The position numbers were made by a program, and so were the translations under genes. The notes below the pieces were generated by a model, which was given only the letters and a program-made list of their open reading frames with translations, was not told the origin of the DNA and made no database searches. 64,000 nucleotides of DNA from an uncultured Halomonas sp. Lineage in GTDB: Bacteria > Pseudomonadota > Gammaproteobacteria > Pseudomonadales > Halomonadaceae. The DNA is taken from assembly GCF_947493865.1 (NCBI RefSeq), contig NZ_CANLTC010000001.1:434001-498000 (forward strand), in the 5' to 3' direction. Below are positions 1 to 8,454 of this stretch, piece by piece; positions within the stretch are counted from its first letter, which is position 1; the number at the start of each line of letters is the position of its first letter.

Positions 1-604
1 CTATATCCGCGATTACTTTCTCAACTACCGTGGCCACCAAACCGATTACACCATCGACCTGAATACCGGAGTCGTTGAATGGCTACAAAGTACCGGCGAG
101 GACTGGAAAGTCACCGTTCTGGATACCGGCAGTGATGCCATGACGGGTGGGCGGCTCAAGAAAGCCATGCCTTACTTGTCCGATGCGCCCTTTTGCCTGA
201 CCTACGGCGATGGCGTGAGCGACATCGACCTCACGGCGCTCGTCGATAGCCATCGTGCCTCGAACGCCTGGTGCACACTCACCGCCGTCACCCAGCCCGG
301 GCGTTATGGCGCCCTGCACCTGGATAGTGACTCCAATCACGTCATGGGCTTTCGTGAGAAAGGCGTAGCGGATGGCGGGCTCATCAATGGTGGCTTCTTC
401 GTCTGTGAGCCGGAAGTGTTCGAATTGATTGAGGGTGATCAGACCGTTTGGGAAAACGGGCCACTGACGCGCATGGTGGAACTCGGCAAGCTGGGCTACT
501 ACCACCATAACGGCTACTGGCAAAGCATGGACTCATTGCGAGACAAGATGGTCCTGGAAGCAGCCTGGGAGAGTGATCCCCCCTGGAAACTGTGGAAAGA
601 CTAA
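1..604 (+). CDS. rfbF: Glucose-1-phosphate cytidylyltransferase, 5'-truncated
   Basis: The 3' end of a gene that starts before the window; the open frame runs from base 2 to the TAA at 602-604. The translation carries the hallmarks of the C-terminal two thirds of RfbF: a DTG..AMTGGRLK segment, then FCLTYGDGVSDID, where the metal- and sugar-binding Asp residues lie, and later GGFFVCEPEVFE. The family makes CDP-glucose from glucose-1-phosphate and CTP, the first step to CDP-activated deoxy and branched sugars of O-antigens and capsules. The usual length is about 257 residues, so roughly 55 are missing. It is followed after 32 bases by an oxidoreductase and an epimerase on the same strand, which suggests one CDP-sugar operon. 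Family assignment is secure; the final sugar is unknown. Confidence 0.9.
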   Translation, partial: YIRDYFLNYRGHQTDYTIDLNTGVVEWLQSTGEDWKVTVLDTGSDAMTGGRLKKAMPYLSDAPFCLTYGDGVSDIDLTALVDSHRASNAWCTLTAVTQPGRYGALHLDSDSNHVMGFREKGVADGGLINGGFFVCEPEVFELIEGDQTVWENGPLTRMVELGKLGYYHHNGYWQSMDSLRDKMVLEAAWESDPPWKLWKD

Positions 605-636
605 ACCATGCGCTTTCCCCTTGAAGAGGTAATGAC

Positions 637-1959
637 ATGATTCTCGTCGATACTGCGCTTGCCAAGCGCCAGGCCGAAGGCAGGCCAATCCGCGTCGGCA
701 TGATCGGCGCCGGCTTTCAGGCCAGCGGCATAGGCCTGCAGATCATGACTGCCACACCAGGCATGACGCTTTGCGCCATTGCCAATCGCCATCCCGCCGC
801 GGCAGACGAGATCTATCGCCAGGTCGGTCTCGAGCCCGTACATTGCGAGACGCAAAGCGCGCTCGAGGCTGCGATCGCAGACGGCAAACCCGCTGTCACC
901 GAGGATGCCGAAGCCCTAGCCCGTGCCCAGGGGCTGGACGTCATCATCGAGGTCACCGGCTCCATCGAATTCGCCGCTCGGGCCGTACTCATCGCCCTGG
1001 AAAACGGCAAGCACGTCGTGCAGATGAATGCCGAACTCGATGGCACCGTTGGCCCCATCCTGAAATCGAAAGCGGATGCGGCCGGTGTCATCTATACCTT
1101 CTCCGATGGCGACCAGCCCGGCGTACAGATGAACCTTCAGCGGTTCGTGACGGGCCTTGGCGTGACGCCGGTACTCAGCGGCAATATCAAGGGATTGCAC
1201 GACCCCTATCGCAATCCCGCCACCCAGGAGAGCTTCGCCAAACGCTGGGGGCAAAAGCCCGCCATGGTCGCCTCCTTCGCCGATGGCACCAAGATCTCCT
1301 TCGAGCAAGCCATCGTCGCCAACGGTAGCGGAATGCAAGTCGCGCGACGTGGCATGCTCGGCCCGGACTTTTCCGGCGGCGATCCTGGCGCGCCGCTAGT
1401 ACCCATCGAGCAGACAGTATCGGCTTTCGAGGATCATCTGGACCCGACGAAGCCTGGCCTGGTGGACTATGTCGTGGGGGCACGGCCCGGGCCCGGCGTC
1501 TTCGTTCTCGGCCATCTCGAGCATCCTCGTCAGCGTCATTACCTCGAGCTCTACAAGATGGGCAAGGGCCCCTATTACTGCTTCTACACGCCTTACCATC
1601 TATGCCACTTCGAGGTTCCCAACTCCGTGGCGCGTGCCGTGCTGTTCAACGATGCCGTGCTTGCTCCTCAAGGCGGCCCACGCGTGGGCGTGATAGCAAT
1701 GGCCAAGAAAGCACTAGCGGAAGGCGAAATCATCAATGATTTCGGTGGTTTCGAGGTCTATGGCGTTGCCGAGAACATGGACATCGTGCGCCGGGAGAAT
1801 CTGTTACCCATCGGTCTAGCCCTTGGTTGCACACTACGCCGCCCATTGGAAAAGGACACGCCGTTGACTTTTGATGACGTGACGATTCCCCCGGGGCGCC
1901 TGGTCGATCGTCTTTATGCCGAACAGGAACAATTGTTCGCCGCCCCCCACTCGAAATAG
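637..1959 (+). CDS. COG4091-type NAD(P)-dependent oxidoreductase with SAF-like C-terminus
   Basis: A 440-residue protein with an N-terminal Rossmann fold (VGMIGAGFQASG at about residues 20-31) and a C-terminal SAF-type segment (PLEKDTPLTFDDV, about 405-417). This is the architecture of COG4091, the homoserine-dehydrogenase-like group that includes the DRL reductoisomerases. DRL enzymes convert 1-deoxyxylulose-5-phosphate to methylerythritol phosphate; other members act on sugars or are uncharacterised. A GAGG Shine-Dalgarno sequence lies about 8 bases before the ATG. Its position between rfbF and an rfbC-like epimerase points to nucleotide-sugar biosynthesis rather than to homoserine or isoprenoid metabolism. 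The substrate cannot be read from the sequence; an oxidoreductase or reductoisomerase acting on a CDP-linked or precursor sugar is the inference. Confidence 0.75.
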   Translation: MILVDTALAKRQAEGRPIRVGMIGAGFQASGIGLQIMTATPGMTLCAIANRHPAAADEIYRQVGLEPVHCETQSALEAAIADGKPAVTEDAEALARAQGLDVIIEVTGSIEFAARAVLIALENGKHVVQMNAELDGTVGPILKSKADAAGVIYTFSDGDQPGVQMNLQRFVTGLGVTPVLSGNIKGLHDPYRNPATQESFAKRWGQKPAMVASFADGTKISFEQAIVANGSGMQVARRGMLGPDFSGGDPGAPLVPIEQTVSAFEDHLDPTKPGLVDYVVGARPGPGVFVLGHLEHPRQRHYLELYKMGKGPYYCFYTPYHLCHFEVPNSVARAVLFNDAVLAPQGGPRVGVIAMAKKALAEGEIINDFGGFEVYGVAENMDIVRRENLLPIGLALGCTLRRPLEKDTPLTFDDVTIPPGRLVDRLYAEQEQLFAAPHSK

Positions 1960-1974
1960 TTTTGAGAGCAAGCC

Positions 1975-2523
1975 ATGATTTTTCACGAAACGAAACTGAA
2001 AGACGCCTGGCTGATCGAGCTTGAGCCCCGTGGCGATCAACGGGGTTTCTTCGCTCGCACCATGTGCAAGGAAGAGTTTGCACGGTACGGATTGTTGAAC
2101 GACTTCGTACAACAAAACACTTCGTTCTCAGCCCAAAAAGGAACGCTGAGAGGGCTGCATTATCAAATGCAACCTCATGGCGAAGCCAAACTGGTGCGCT
2201 GCCTGCGTGGTGCAATCATCGATATCATCGTCGATGTTCGAGCCGACTCGCCTACCTTCCTGCAACATCAACAGTTCGAACTCACGGACAGCAATCGTTC
2301 ACAGCTTTATGTACCACCCGGTTTTGCCCATGGCTTCCAAACGCTGGGCGACGATGTGGAAGTCAGCTATCTGGTGTCCGCCGCCTACTCTCCGCAAGCA
2401 GAGCGCGGGCTTCGCTATAATGACGAGCGACTACAAATAGACTGGCCCCTACCCGTCACGGTGCTCTCGGAAAAAGATGAGCATTGGCCGCTGATTGATG
2501 AAATAACTGAATCATTATATTAA
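1975..2523 (+). CDS. rfbC: dTDP-4-dehydrorhamnose 3,5-epimerase family protein
   Basis: A 182-residue RmlC-like cupin of normal family length. It shows GDQRGFFART near the N-terminus, QQNTSFSAQKGTLRGLHYQ (about residues 43-61, with the catalytic His in GLHYQ), the substrate-contact stretch VRCLRGAIIDIIVDVR, and YVPPGFAHGFQTL. The classical enzyme epimerises C3 and C5 of dTDP-4-keto-6-deoxyglucose. Here the partner upstream is a CDP-glucose synthase and no rmlA, rmlB or rmlD gene is in view, so the true substrate may be a CDP-linked keto-sugar. It lies 15 bases after the oxidoreductase stop. It converges with the polysaccharide operon on the other strand. Confidence 0.85.
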   Translation: MIFHETKLKDAWLIELEPRGDQRGFFARTMCKEEFARYGLLNDFVQQNTSFSAQKGTLRGLHYQMQPHGEAKLVRCLRGAIIDIIVDVRADSPTFLQHQQFELTDSNRSQLYVPPGFAHGFQTLGDDVEVSYLVSAAYSPQAERGLRYNDERLQIDWPLPVTVLSEKDEHWPLIDEITESLY

Positions 2524-2539
2524 AGTTTAATATAGAGGA

Positions 2540-2561
2540 CGGGGAACGCTAAGCTTCCCCG
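2540..2561 (+). terminator. Hairpin after the rfbC-like gene
   Basis: An inverted repeat CGGGGAA/TTCCCCG starts 16 bases after the epimerase stop, with GC/GC pairs extending into the loop. There is no clear T-run after it, so factor-independent termination is only possible, not shown. The site lies between convergent genes. Confidence 0.4.
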
Positions 2562-2653
2562 CCCAATCACGCCTGAGTGCGTGCGATTCTAACGTACACG
2601 ACTCTTCAATCAATAGCTCTGTAAGCATCCAGTTAAATCTCACAACACTTCAA

Positions 2654-2683
2654 GGCTCTTCGAAGAACCAACCTCAAAGAGCC
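2654..2683 (-). terminator. Weak hairpin at the end of the polysaccharide operon
   Basis: GGCTCTT and AAGAGCC are separated by 16 bases in the gap downstream of the last gene of the minus-strand polysaccharide operon. On the minus strand the sequence after the stem is only moderately T-rich. A weak terminator is the best guess. Confidence 0.3.
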
Positions 2684-2708
2684 CATTACTTCAAATACAA
2701 CACAAAAA

Positions 2709-4079
2709 CTAGACACAAGCTGAATTTTTTACCAACCTAAATTTCCCGCTTTTCTCTCGGGGAATTTCATCCACATATTCTATAATGACTTTCGTGCTAC
2801 TATCGAACGTATGTAAAAATTCACTTCGTAACAGATCTTCATGTTCTTTCTTATATATTTTCCAATCAACTTCAAGCAAAACAAGCACTTCACCAAGTTT
2901 TTCCTGTCTTGTTTGAGCTCGTATTAAAGCGTTCGGCATATTCTTGAATAGATTAGCGACATTACCAGCACTAACCTTGGCTCCTTCTGCTGTATAAAGA
3001 AAGTCAAGCCGCCGGCCTTGAATACTTTCTACCAAAGGAGACTGCATGCCGCAGAGACAGACTTTGCTGCTGTCAGAAAACCTCATCGAATCGCCAATAC
3101 GATAGCGAATCAACGGAGTTCCATGAGTGGTAAAGCTGGTTACAAGCACTTCATCGCTTTTTTCTTCAAAATGTTCAAAAACCCCCGAGGCAAGCTCTAT
3201 GTGAAGCTGCTGCTTTTCACACTCTGTCACGAATGGCGCGCCCTCACTTGATGCATACTGATCGTAAACCTTGCACTTGAATACACGTTCCAGAAGCTCA
3301 CGCCCAGGCTGCGTCAATGTTTCGGAAGTGGGGAAAATAGCTATAGGCTGAAATTCGAGTTCAATATTATTGCGCTCAATATAATTAGCAATATCAACCA
3401 TACAGGTAAAGAAGCCATCCAGGGCTTGCGGCTTGAAGTGATTCAAGCTATCTACATAATACCCAGCATTATCCTCCGTAATATGAAAAGAGGAGTAAAT
3501 CATTTGCTTACATGCATGATTATAGCGCCAAAAAACCTTATTTTTCTGGCCGGGAGGAATAATATGCTTTCCGTTAAAGGTTGCACGCCTCATGCGACGA
3601 TGCTTAAAGCCAACGCGCTGCTTGAAATGGTCAAGCATAGCCATTCGTTTCATCATATCTTCAGGTGTTCTTAAAACAACAAGAGATTTCCCTGTAGTTC
3701 CGCCGGTGTGTCCTTCTACTGCTCCCTTGTGAGCTATGGTGAAAACATCATCCGCACATGAACGCAACATTTCTTTATCAACAATAGGAAGTTGCTTTAT
3801 ATCTTCCACTGAATGGATCTTGCTAATATCGATGCCTTTGTATAATTCTTGGTAGAATTTGCTATTCTCATGAGCATAACAAATAAAGCGAACTAACTCA
3901 GCACGCTGGTATTCAAGCTTATCATTGATAGGCATGCAATCGAATTTATTTAAAAATTCTCTGTACGCATCGTAAGCTTTACCATAGCGAACTTTATTAT
4001 TGCGATACCCTGCTGCAGTGACCATGACATTTTGCAACCATATCGGCGAAGAGTCATAAATACTACCAAGTGAAATCAT
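2709..4079 (-). CDS. CapK/PaaK-like adenylate-forming enzyme (phenylacetate-CoA ligase family)
   Basis: A 456-residue member of the ANL adenylating superfamily. The nucleotide-binding P-loop GHTGGTTGKS is at about residues 123-132, YDQYASSEGAPF matches the aromatic/acidic core motif, and LIRYRIGDSM matches the TGD-type motif. PaaK itself makes phenylacetyl-CoA, but diverged homologues called CapK occur in many capsule and O-antigen loci, where they may activate a carboxylic acid for attachment to a sugar. It is the last gene of the minus-strand polysaccharide operon. No acyl carrier protein or amide synthase is adjacent, so the acceptor is unknown. The gene is AT-rich compared with the chromosomal backbone on either side of the locus. 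Confidence 0.8.
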   Translation of the reverse strand: MISLGSIYDSSPIWLQNVMVTAAGYRNNKVRYGKAYDAYREFLNKFDCMPINDKLEYQRAELVRFICYAHENSKFYQELYKGIDISKIHSVEDIKQLPIVDKEMLRSCADDVFTIAHKGAVEGHTGGTTGKSLVVLRTPEDMMKRMAMLDHFKQRVGFKHRRMRRATFNGKHIIPPGQKNKVFWRYNHACKQMIYSSFHITEDNAGYYVDSLNHFKPQALDGFFTCMVDIANYIERNNIELEFQPIAIFPTSETLTQPGRELLERVFKCKVYDQYASSEGAPFVTECEKQQLHIELASGVFEHFEEKSDEVLVTSFTTHGTPLIRYRIGDSMRFSDSSKVCLCGMQSPLVESIQGRRLDFLYTAEGAKVSAGNVANLFKNMPNALIRAQTRQEKLGEVLVLLEVDWKIYKKEHEDLLRSEFLHTFDSSTKVIIEYVDEIPREKSGKFRLVKNSACV

Positions 4080-4373
4080 TGTTCTGACCTAATATAAAAT
4101 AAATTTATAAAACCCCAAGAAGGACTCTTGAAGCCCTTATATCAGTAGGCTCTTCATCTTCAAGCTTTTATGTAAGAGAAAGCAATACGGATGGCGTAGC
4201 CTGTTAAATCATCACGATCAAGTTTTCATTAAATAATAGCAAAATTCCACAATCAATGCCACGAGGCTATGGTAAAGAAGAACACACGATAAGCCTTACA
4301 ATTATTAGACAATTACACCAGTGTAGCTTGTTTTTCAAATATCATAAACAACCAGATCTTAGAAAAAACATCC
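4080..4373. other. AT-rich intergenic stretch in the polysaccharide locus
   Basis: About 290 bases between two minus-strand genes. No convincing short gene, RNA or strong hairpin is seen. Its length would allow an internal promoter for the CapK-like gene, but I cannot point to a clear one. Confidence 0.5.
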
Positions 4374-5357
4374 TTATATATAACTAATTTTTTTTTCATT
4401 ACGAGAACAGTCATCAGGCTGATTGATTGAAACCTTTATAGTTTCGATTGGCTCATCTGCAGACTCAGCGTTGGGATAAAAGAATGGGCCTTCACACATA
4501 CCTCTCAAAACGACTCCCATTTTCTGGAATTTCTTTTTACGCAAAAGTAAAAACAGCAGTCTGATGTCTTTATATATACAAACTAGCAAACGATATTTAT
4601 TGGAAAACTTGCGTGTGATGAATATACGATTACGTATGAAATGGCGGTGATATTTTATACGATTTTGATTTTCTTCAGTCACTATACTGATCGGACCACT
4701 CTTTTCTCGCAGGTGCAGCACCTTGCTGGTCGCCACCAGGTACCCAGGCTTATGCTGGGTGATCCTCATCGTATATTCCGTATCCTCCCCCCAAATGAAC
4801 ATGGAAGAGATGGGCACACCATAGTCCGATAACGTGGCACGTGGAACGAGAATCGAAACGAAGTTGGCAAGTCGCGCCGGTACCATGCCGTGTACAAGAG
4901 TCTCGGGCCATCTAGGATAACCGATCTCGTTGTACCGCAGATCAAGATTGGGAGGATCGTTGATCTGGCCGTCTTCCGTAGTAGCCTGGGAAAGCAGATA
5001 TGATCTTTCCAGACCCATCGTTTCCAATTGCTCATCCGCTTCCAGCAACTTTTGCAGCGCATCCGATTGAGGGACGACATCGTCATCCATCATCCAGATG
5101 AAATCAGCTCCAGCTTGATAAGCGAGGCGGAATCCTACATTGAACCCCCCCGAGGCACCGATATTATGCGATAGGGAGTAGACCTTGAGATCAGGACAAT
5201 CCATCTCACGCAGCATTTCCGCTGTACCGTCCGAACTGGCATTATCGACGATGATCACTGCATCGCAGGGACGCGTCTGTGAGCAGACAGCAGCTAAACC
5301 GCGTTTCAGTAGCTCTTTCCGATTATAGGATAAAATTACTGCAAAGACTTTATGCAT
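4374..5357 (-). CDS. Glycosyltransferase family 2
   Basis: A 327-residue GT-A fold enzyme. It begins VFAVILSYNRKELL, with VDNASSDGT at about residues 38-46, NIGASGGFNVGF at 65-76 and the metal-binding MMDDD at 89-93. The GASGGFN..G and WMMDDD pattern resembles the GlfT/rhamnosyltransferase branch of GT2. It should transfer an activated sugar to a lipid-linked oligosaccharide at the cytoplasmic face of the inner membrane. The C-terminal part (about 240-300) is basic and hydrophobic, as in membrane-associated GT2 enzymes. Donor and linkage are not predictable. The 5' part of the gene is richer in GC than the 3' part, suggesting a mosaic origin. Confidence 0.85.
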   Translation of the reverse strand: MHKVFAVILSYNRKELLKRGLAAVCSQTRPCDAVIIVDNASSDGTAEMLREMDCPDLKVYSLSHNIGASGGFNVGFRLAYQAGADFIWMMDDDVVPQSDALQKLLEADEQLETMGLERSYLLSQATTEDGQINDPPNLDLRYNEIGYPRWPETLVHGMVPARLANFVSILVPRATLSDYGVPISSMFIWGEDTEYTMRITQHKPGYLVATSKVLHLREKSGPISIVTEENQNRIKYHRHFIRNRIFITRKFSNKYRLLVCIYKDIRLLFLLLRKKKFQKMGVVLRGMCEGPFFYPNAESADEPIETIKVSINQPDDCSRNEKKISYI

Positions 5358-5442
5358 ACCAAGCCCCTTAGCGTTAGGTTATAAATTTTCTTGTAAAAAA
5401 GCCTATTGCATGAACCTTAGGCGAAGTTGAAAACAGTTTTAA

Positions 5443-6234
5443 TCACCGGAAAGGATTAGGGAGAACGAAGTTGAGTTTCCCGCTCTCCTTCATTAACCGT
5501 TTAACCAACTCGAATTCCTTATCAGATGAGTGCTGAAATTTCTTTTCGTCGACCAGCAGGCTATTTTTGCCTTTGAAATAATCACGGTTATGCCCCGTTT
5601 TAAAAAATGAAAAACCATATACATCCACTCTCTTTGCGCCCCCTTTGAGTGCCAATGTAATCGCCAGCATTCCGCTTGTAGGTCTAGACTGCAGCATCTC
5701 TGAGATATGATAATATTCTTGCGGCAAGACTTTATAAGTACTTAACGCCATGCCACCTTTAATAAAATAGTTTGCGATACAATAACCCGTGCTTTCCAGA
5801 TAAAAAGGGTATACAACATTACCAAGCCCCCTTTTTTTCCAATGCAATGGCTCTATCTTGCCGCAATTACCGATCTTATCACCAGGAAGCAAACCATGAA
5901 CCAAGATATCAATTCTCTTCCCATAATCAACTTCTTGAACCTGGTTAAAGTCAATCATGCGATTGAACTTCACTACAACGTCGGCTTGATCGATTTTACT
6001 ACCTAGCCCTTGGCCAGATAAATCAGAAGCAGGCCCGACGATAGCCACGGTTTTGTTTTCAAAAAAAGCACTACAAGAGACCGGCTTTATCTTTCTATAA
6101 ATAAAAAACCCAAAAGGTGAAACGGCCTTAATATATAAAAAGCGAAATGCTCTTTTGGCAATACTCTCCTTTTTTTCTAGTGGTTTTTTTGATGAGCTCT
6201 GATACTTGGCTAATTTATAAAATAATTCGTGCAA
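5443..6234 (-). CDS. GT29 sialyltransferase-like glycosyltransferase
   Basis: A 263-residue protein with motifs of family GT29. A sialylmotif-L-like stretch runs from about residue 62 to 91 (VAIVGPASDLSGQGLGSKID, then DVVVKFN). A motif-S-like stretch PTSGMLAITLAL..VDVYGF is at 185-208. H235 and E240 give the HxxxxE spacing of motif VS. Family GT29 moves sialic acid from CMP-sialic acid; bacterial relatives exist in surface-glycan loci and may use other CMP-ulosonic acids such as Kdo. No sialic-acid synthesis or CMP-activation gene lies in this window. The start is TTG, with an AGGGGG stretch about 10 bases upstream; no internal ATG would keep motif L complete. The biochemical role is inferred from motifs only. 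Confidence 0.72.
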   Translation of the reverse strand: MHELFYKLAKYQSSSKKPLEKKESIAKRAFRFLYIKAVSPFGFFIYRKIKPVSCSAFFENKTVAIVGPASDLSGQGLGSKIDQADVVVKFNRMIDFNQVQEVDYGKRIDILVHGLLPGDKIGNCGKIEPLHWKKRGLGNVVYPFYLESTGYCIANYFIKGGMALSTYKVLPQEYYHISEMLQSRPTSGMLAITLALKGGAKRVDVYGFSFFKTGHNRDYFKGKNSLLVDEKKFQHSSDKEFELVKRLMKESGKLNFVLPNPFR

Positions 6235-6299
6235 AACAAGTTCGCCCCCTGCGCAAGGACATTATATTTTTATAAAAGCAAAAACTGGCCGTGCAGCAA

Positions 6300-7238
6300 T
6301 TACAGTTCTATTTTTTTGAAATACTGTATCGTTTTTTGCAACCCTTTATCCAAATCAATTACAGGCTCCCAGCCTAGCTTTGCCTTTGCTAGAGTAATAT
6401 CGGGTTTACGCTGCAGTGGATCGTCTTGTGGCAACGGGTTGAATGTCAATTTGCTTGTGCTTCCTGTTAGCTTTATTACCTTTTCTGCGAGTTCTTTCAT
6501 GCTGAACTCGCCACTATTTCCAAGATTGACTGGACCAGTAAGGTCATTTTCCGAATTCATGAAACGTATAAAACCTTCGATGAGATCTTCTACATAACAA
6601 AAACTTCGCGTCTGGCTACCATCACCATAAATAGTAATATCCTCACCTTTTAAGGCCTGGACTATAAAATTACTTACTACACGACCATCATCGGGATTCA
6701 TGCGCGGACCATAAGTATTAAAAATCCGCGCCACTTTGATATTCATTCCATGCTGGCGGTGGTAATCGAAAAACAATGTTTCTGCACATCTCTTTCCTTC
6801 GTCGTAGCAACTTCGCGTGCCTATTGGATTGACCTTTCCCCAATAAGACTCGCGCTGTGGATGCTCTTCAGGATCGCCGTAAACTTCGCTTGTTGATGCT
6901 TGGAAAATTTTTGCACCAGTACGTTTGGCTAAGCCGAGCATATTAATCGCACCATGCACGCTAGTCTTGGTAGTTTGCACGGGATCATGCTGATAATGTA
7001 TAGGACTTGCCGGACAGGCGAGATTATAAATCTCATCGACTTCGACATATAAAGGAAATGTTACATCATGCCGCATTATCTCAAAATAGGGGCTTTCAAA
7101 TAGATGGGCTATATTCTCTTTACGACCAGTAAAAAAATTATCGACGCAAAGCACATCCGCCCCTTCATTCAATAAACGCTCGCAAAGATGAGAACCCAAA
7201 AAACCGGCACCACCCGTTACCAAAACTCGCTTTTTCAT
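6300..7238 (-). CDS. UDP-glucuronate decarboxylase (UDP-xylose synthase type)
   Basis: A 312-residue extended short-chain dehydrogenase. The NAD-binding [11 protein letters not shown] is at residues 8-18. The UXS-specific [17 protein letters not shown] is at about 72-90, [14 protein letters not shown] at 116-129, and the catalytic pair Tyr145/Lys149 lies in SCYDEGKR. This subfamily oxidises and decarboxylates UDP-glucuronic acid to UDP-xylose (or the 4-keto pentose). It therefore predicts xylose or a derived pentose in the polysaccharide. A good AAGGA Shine-Dalgarno sequence precedes the ATG. UDP-glucose dehydrogenase, which would supply the substrate, is not in the window. Length is normal for the bacterial enzyme. 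Confidence 0.9.
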   Translation of the reverse strand: MKKRVLVTGGAGFLGSHLCERLLNEGADVLCVDNFFTGRKENIAHLFESPYFEIMRHDVTFPLYVEVDEIYNLACPASPIHYQHDPVQTTKTSVHGAINMLGLAKRTGAKIFQASTSEVYGDPEEHPQRESYWGKVNPIGTRSCYDEGKRCAETLFFDYHRQHGMNIKVARIFNTYGPRMNPDDGRVVSNFIVQALKGEDITIYGDGSQTRSFCYVEDLIEGFIRFMNSENDLTGPVNLGNSGEFSMKELAEKVIKLTGSTSKLTFNPLPQDDPLQRKPDITLAKAKLGWEPVIDLDKGLQKTIQYFKKIEL

Positions 7239-7350
7239 TTATATTCCTTATATAGCCTGCTGGAAAAACACCAAACTGAAAAGATAAATCAAAAACATAC
7301 CGAACTCGCAGCTTTCAGCATACACTCTCATTTAAAATTCAATAGAATTT

Positions 7351-8262
7351 CTAAGCACCTTGAAGTTTCGGAAAAAATATTTTTTGACTTGCTTTCAGCA
7401 TGCGCCTCATAAAATACTTAGGCGAATAAAAAACAGCTATTAATGAGTTCTTAATCGCGAGAGGATAACGCTTATTCTTCATGTCGAGCACAGCAAATTG
7501 CGCATGGTTCTTGGACTTTATTTCTCGCCATAGTTTCTTCTTGTTCGATTCAAATACCTGCACCTTGAAAACATGGTAGTGCAATATATGCAATAAATTT
7601 TCCCGATGTTTTTTAACATCTCCAGATATATTTTCAAAACCTACTACGTATTCTCCCAAGACTTGATCAATGCGCACAAATTTAGCACCGTAATTAGCCA
7701 AATTTAGCCAAAAATCATAATCTTCGACTATCCTGAACTCCTTCGACTCATCAAACTTTATATCGTGTTTTTTTATAAAATCCTTCCTGACCGCTACTGA
7801 CGACGTAGGACAGTCATTGCCATTTCTTAGCAAGTCTTCGTATGAATTAGCCATCAATCCACGCGTATATATGGCTTGTGTGACATATTGGTAATCCATA
7901 TTTATATTGAGGCTGTGATAGGCAACATCTATATTTGCATCATTTTGAAGATGATCATGTAGCACCATAAGCTTTTGTGGGTACCAAAGATCGTCTGAAT
8001 CCAACAGGCATATCCATTCACCTTTAGCTTCCGAAATCCCTTTGTTTCGGGGTGTCGCCGGCCCGCCCGAATTTACCATCTTGTAATATCGTATACGTGA
8101 ATCTTCGAATTTATTGACGATATTTTGCGTGTGATCAGTCGATCCATCGTCAACGACAATGGCTTCAAAATCAGTAAACGACTGTGCAAGTACTGATTGA
8201 AGAGTGCGCCGTAACGACTCTGCACGATTATAAGTTGGTATAATAACGGAAAATTTAGGCAT
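7351..8262 (-). CDS. Glycosyltransferase family 2
   Basis: A 303-residue GT2 enzyme with a canonical N-terminal GT-A domain: KFSVIIPTYNRAESL at residues 3-17, VVDDGSTD at 36-43, a PRNKGI motif at 71-76 and the metal-binding LLDSDD at 86-91. The acceptor-side region contains EDYDFWLNLA, where the ED pair is typical of the catalytic base motif. The C-terminus is basic. It belongs to the minus-strand polysaccharide operon, with about 110 bases before the UDP-xylose synthase. It should add one sugar of the repeat unit; specificity is unknown. It is AT-rich like its neighbours. Confidence 0.87.
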   Translation of the reverse strand: MPKFSVIIPTYNRAESLRRTLQSVLAQSFTDFEAIVVDDGSTDHTQNIVNKFEDSRIRYYKMVNSGGPATPRNKGISEAKGEWICLLDSDDLWYPQKLMVLHDHLQNDANIDVAYHSLNINMDYQYVTQAIYTRGLMANSYEDLLRNGNDCPTSSVAVRKDFIKKHDIKFDESKEFRIVEDYDFWLNLANYGAKFVRIDQVLGEYVVGFENISGDVKKHRENLLHILHYHVFKVQVFESNKKKLWREIKSKNHAQFAVLDMKNKRYPLAIKNSLIAVFYSPKYFMRRMLKASQKIFFPKLQGA

Positions 8263-8454
8263 ATTAGTGTTAACCTGAAGTATAGAAAATAATCAACCGC
8301 ACTGTTTTCCAGCGGGAATGCAAGGTTAATTTATGAATAGCACCGAACTACCATTCACATATGAAATGTAGAACAGTTTCAGTCTAAAACGACCTTTTTT
8401 ACGCCACCGCTAGAACTAATTTTCTAACATCACAGGGATTAGATGGCTTCAGAT

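Noticed and set aside
1975..2523. Assignment as part of a dTDP-rhamnose operon
   Set aside because: rmlA, rmlB and rmlD are absent from the window and the linked nucleotidyltransferase is of the CDP-glucose type; only the epimerase family is certain.
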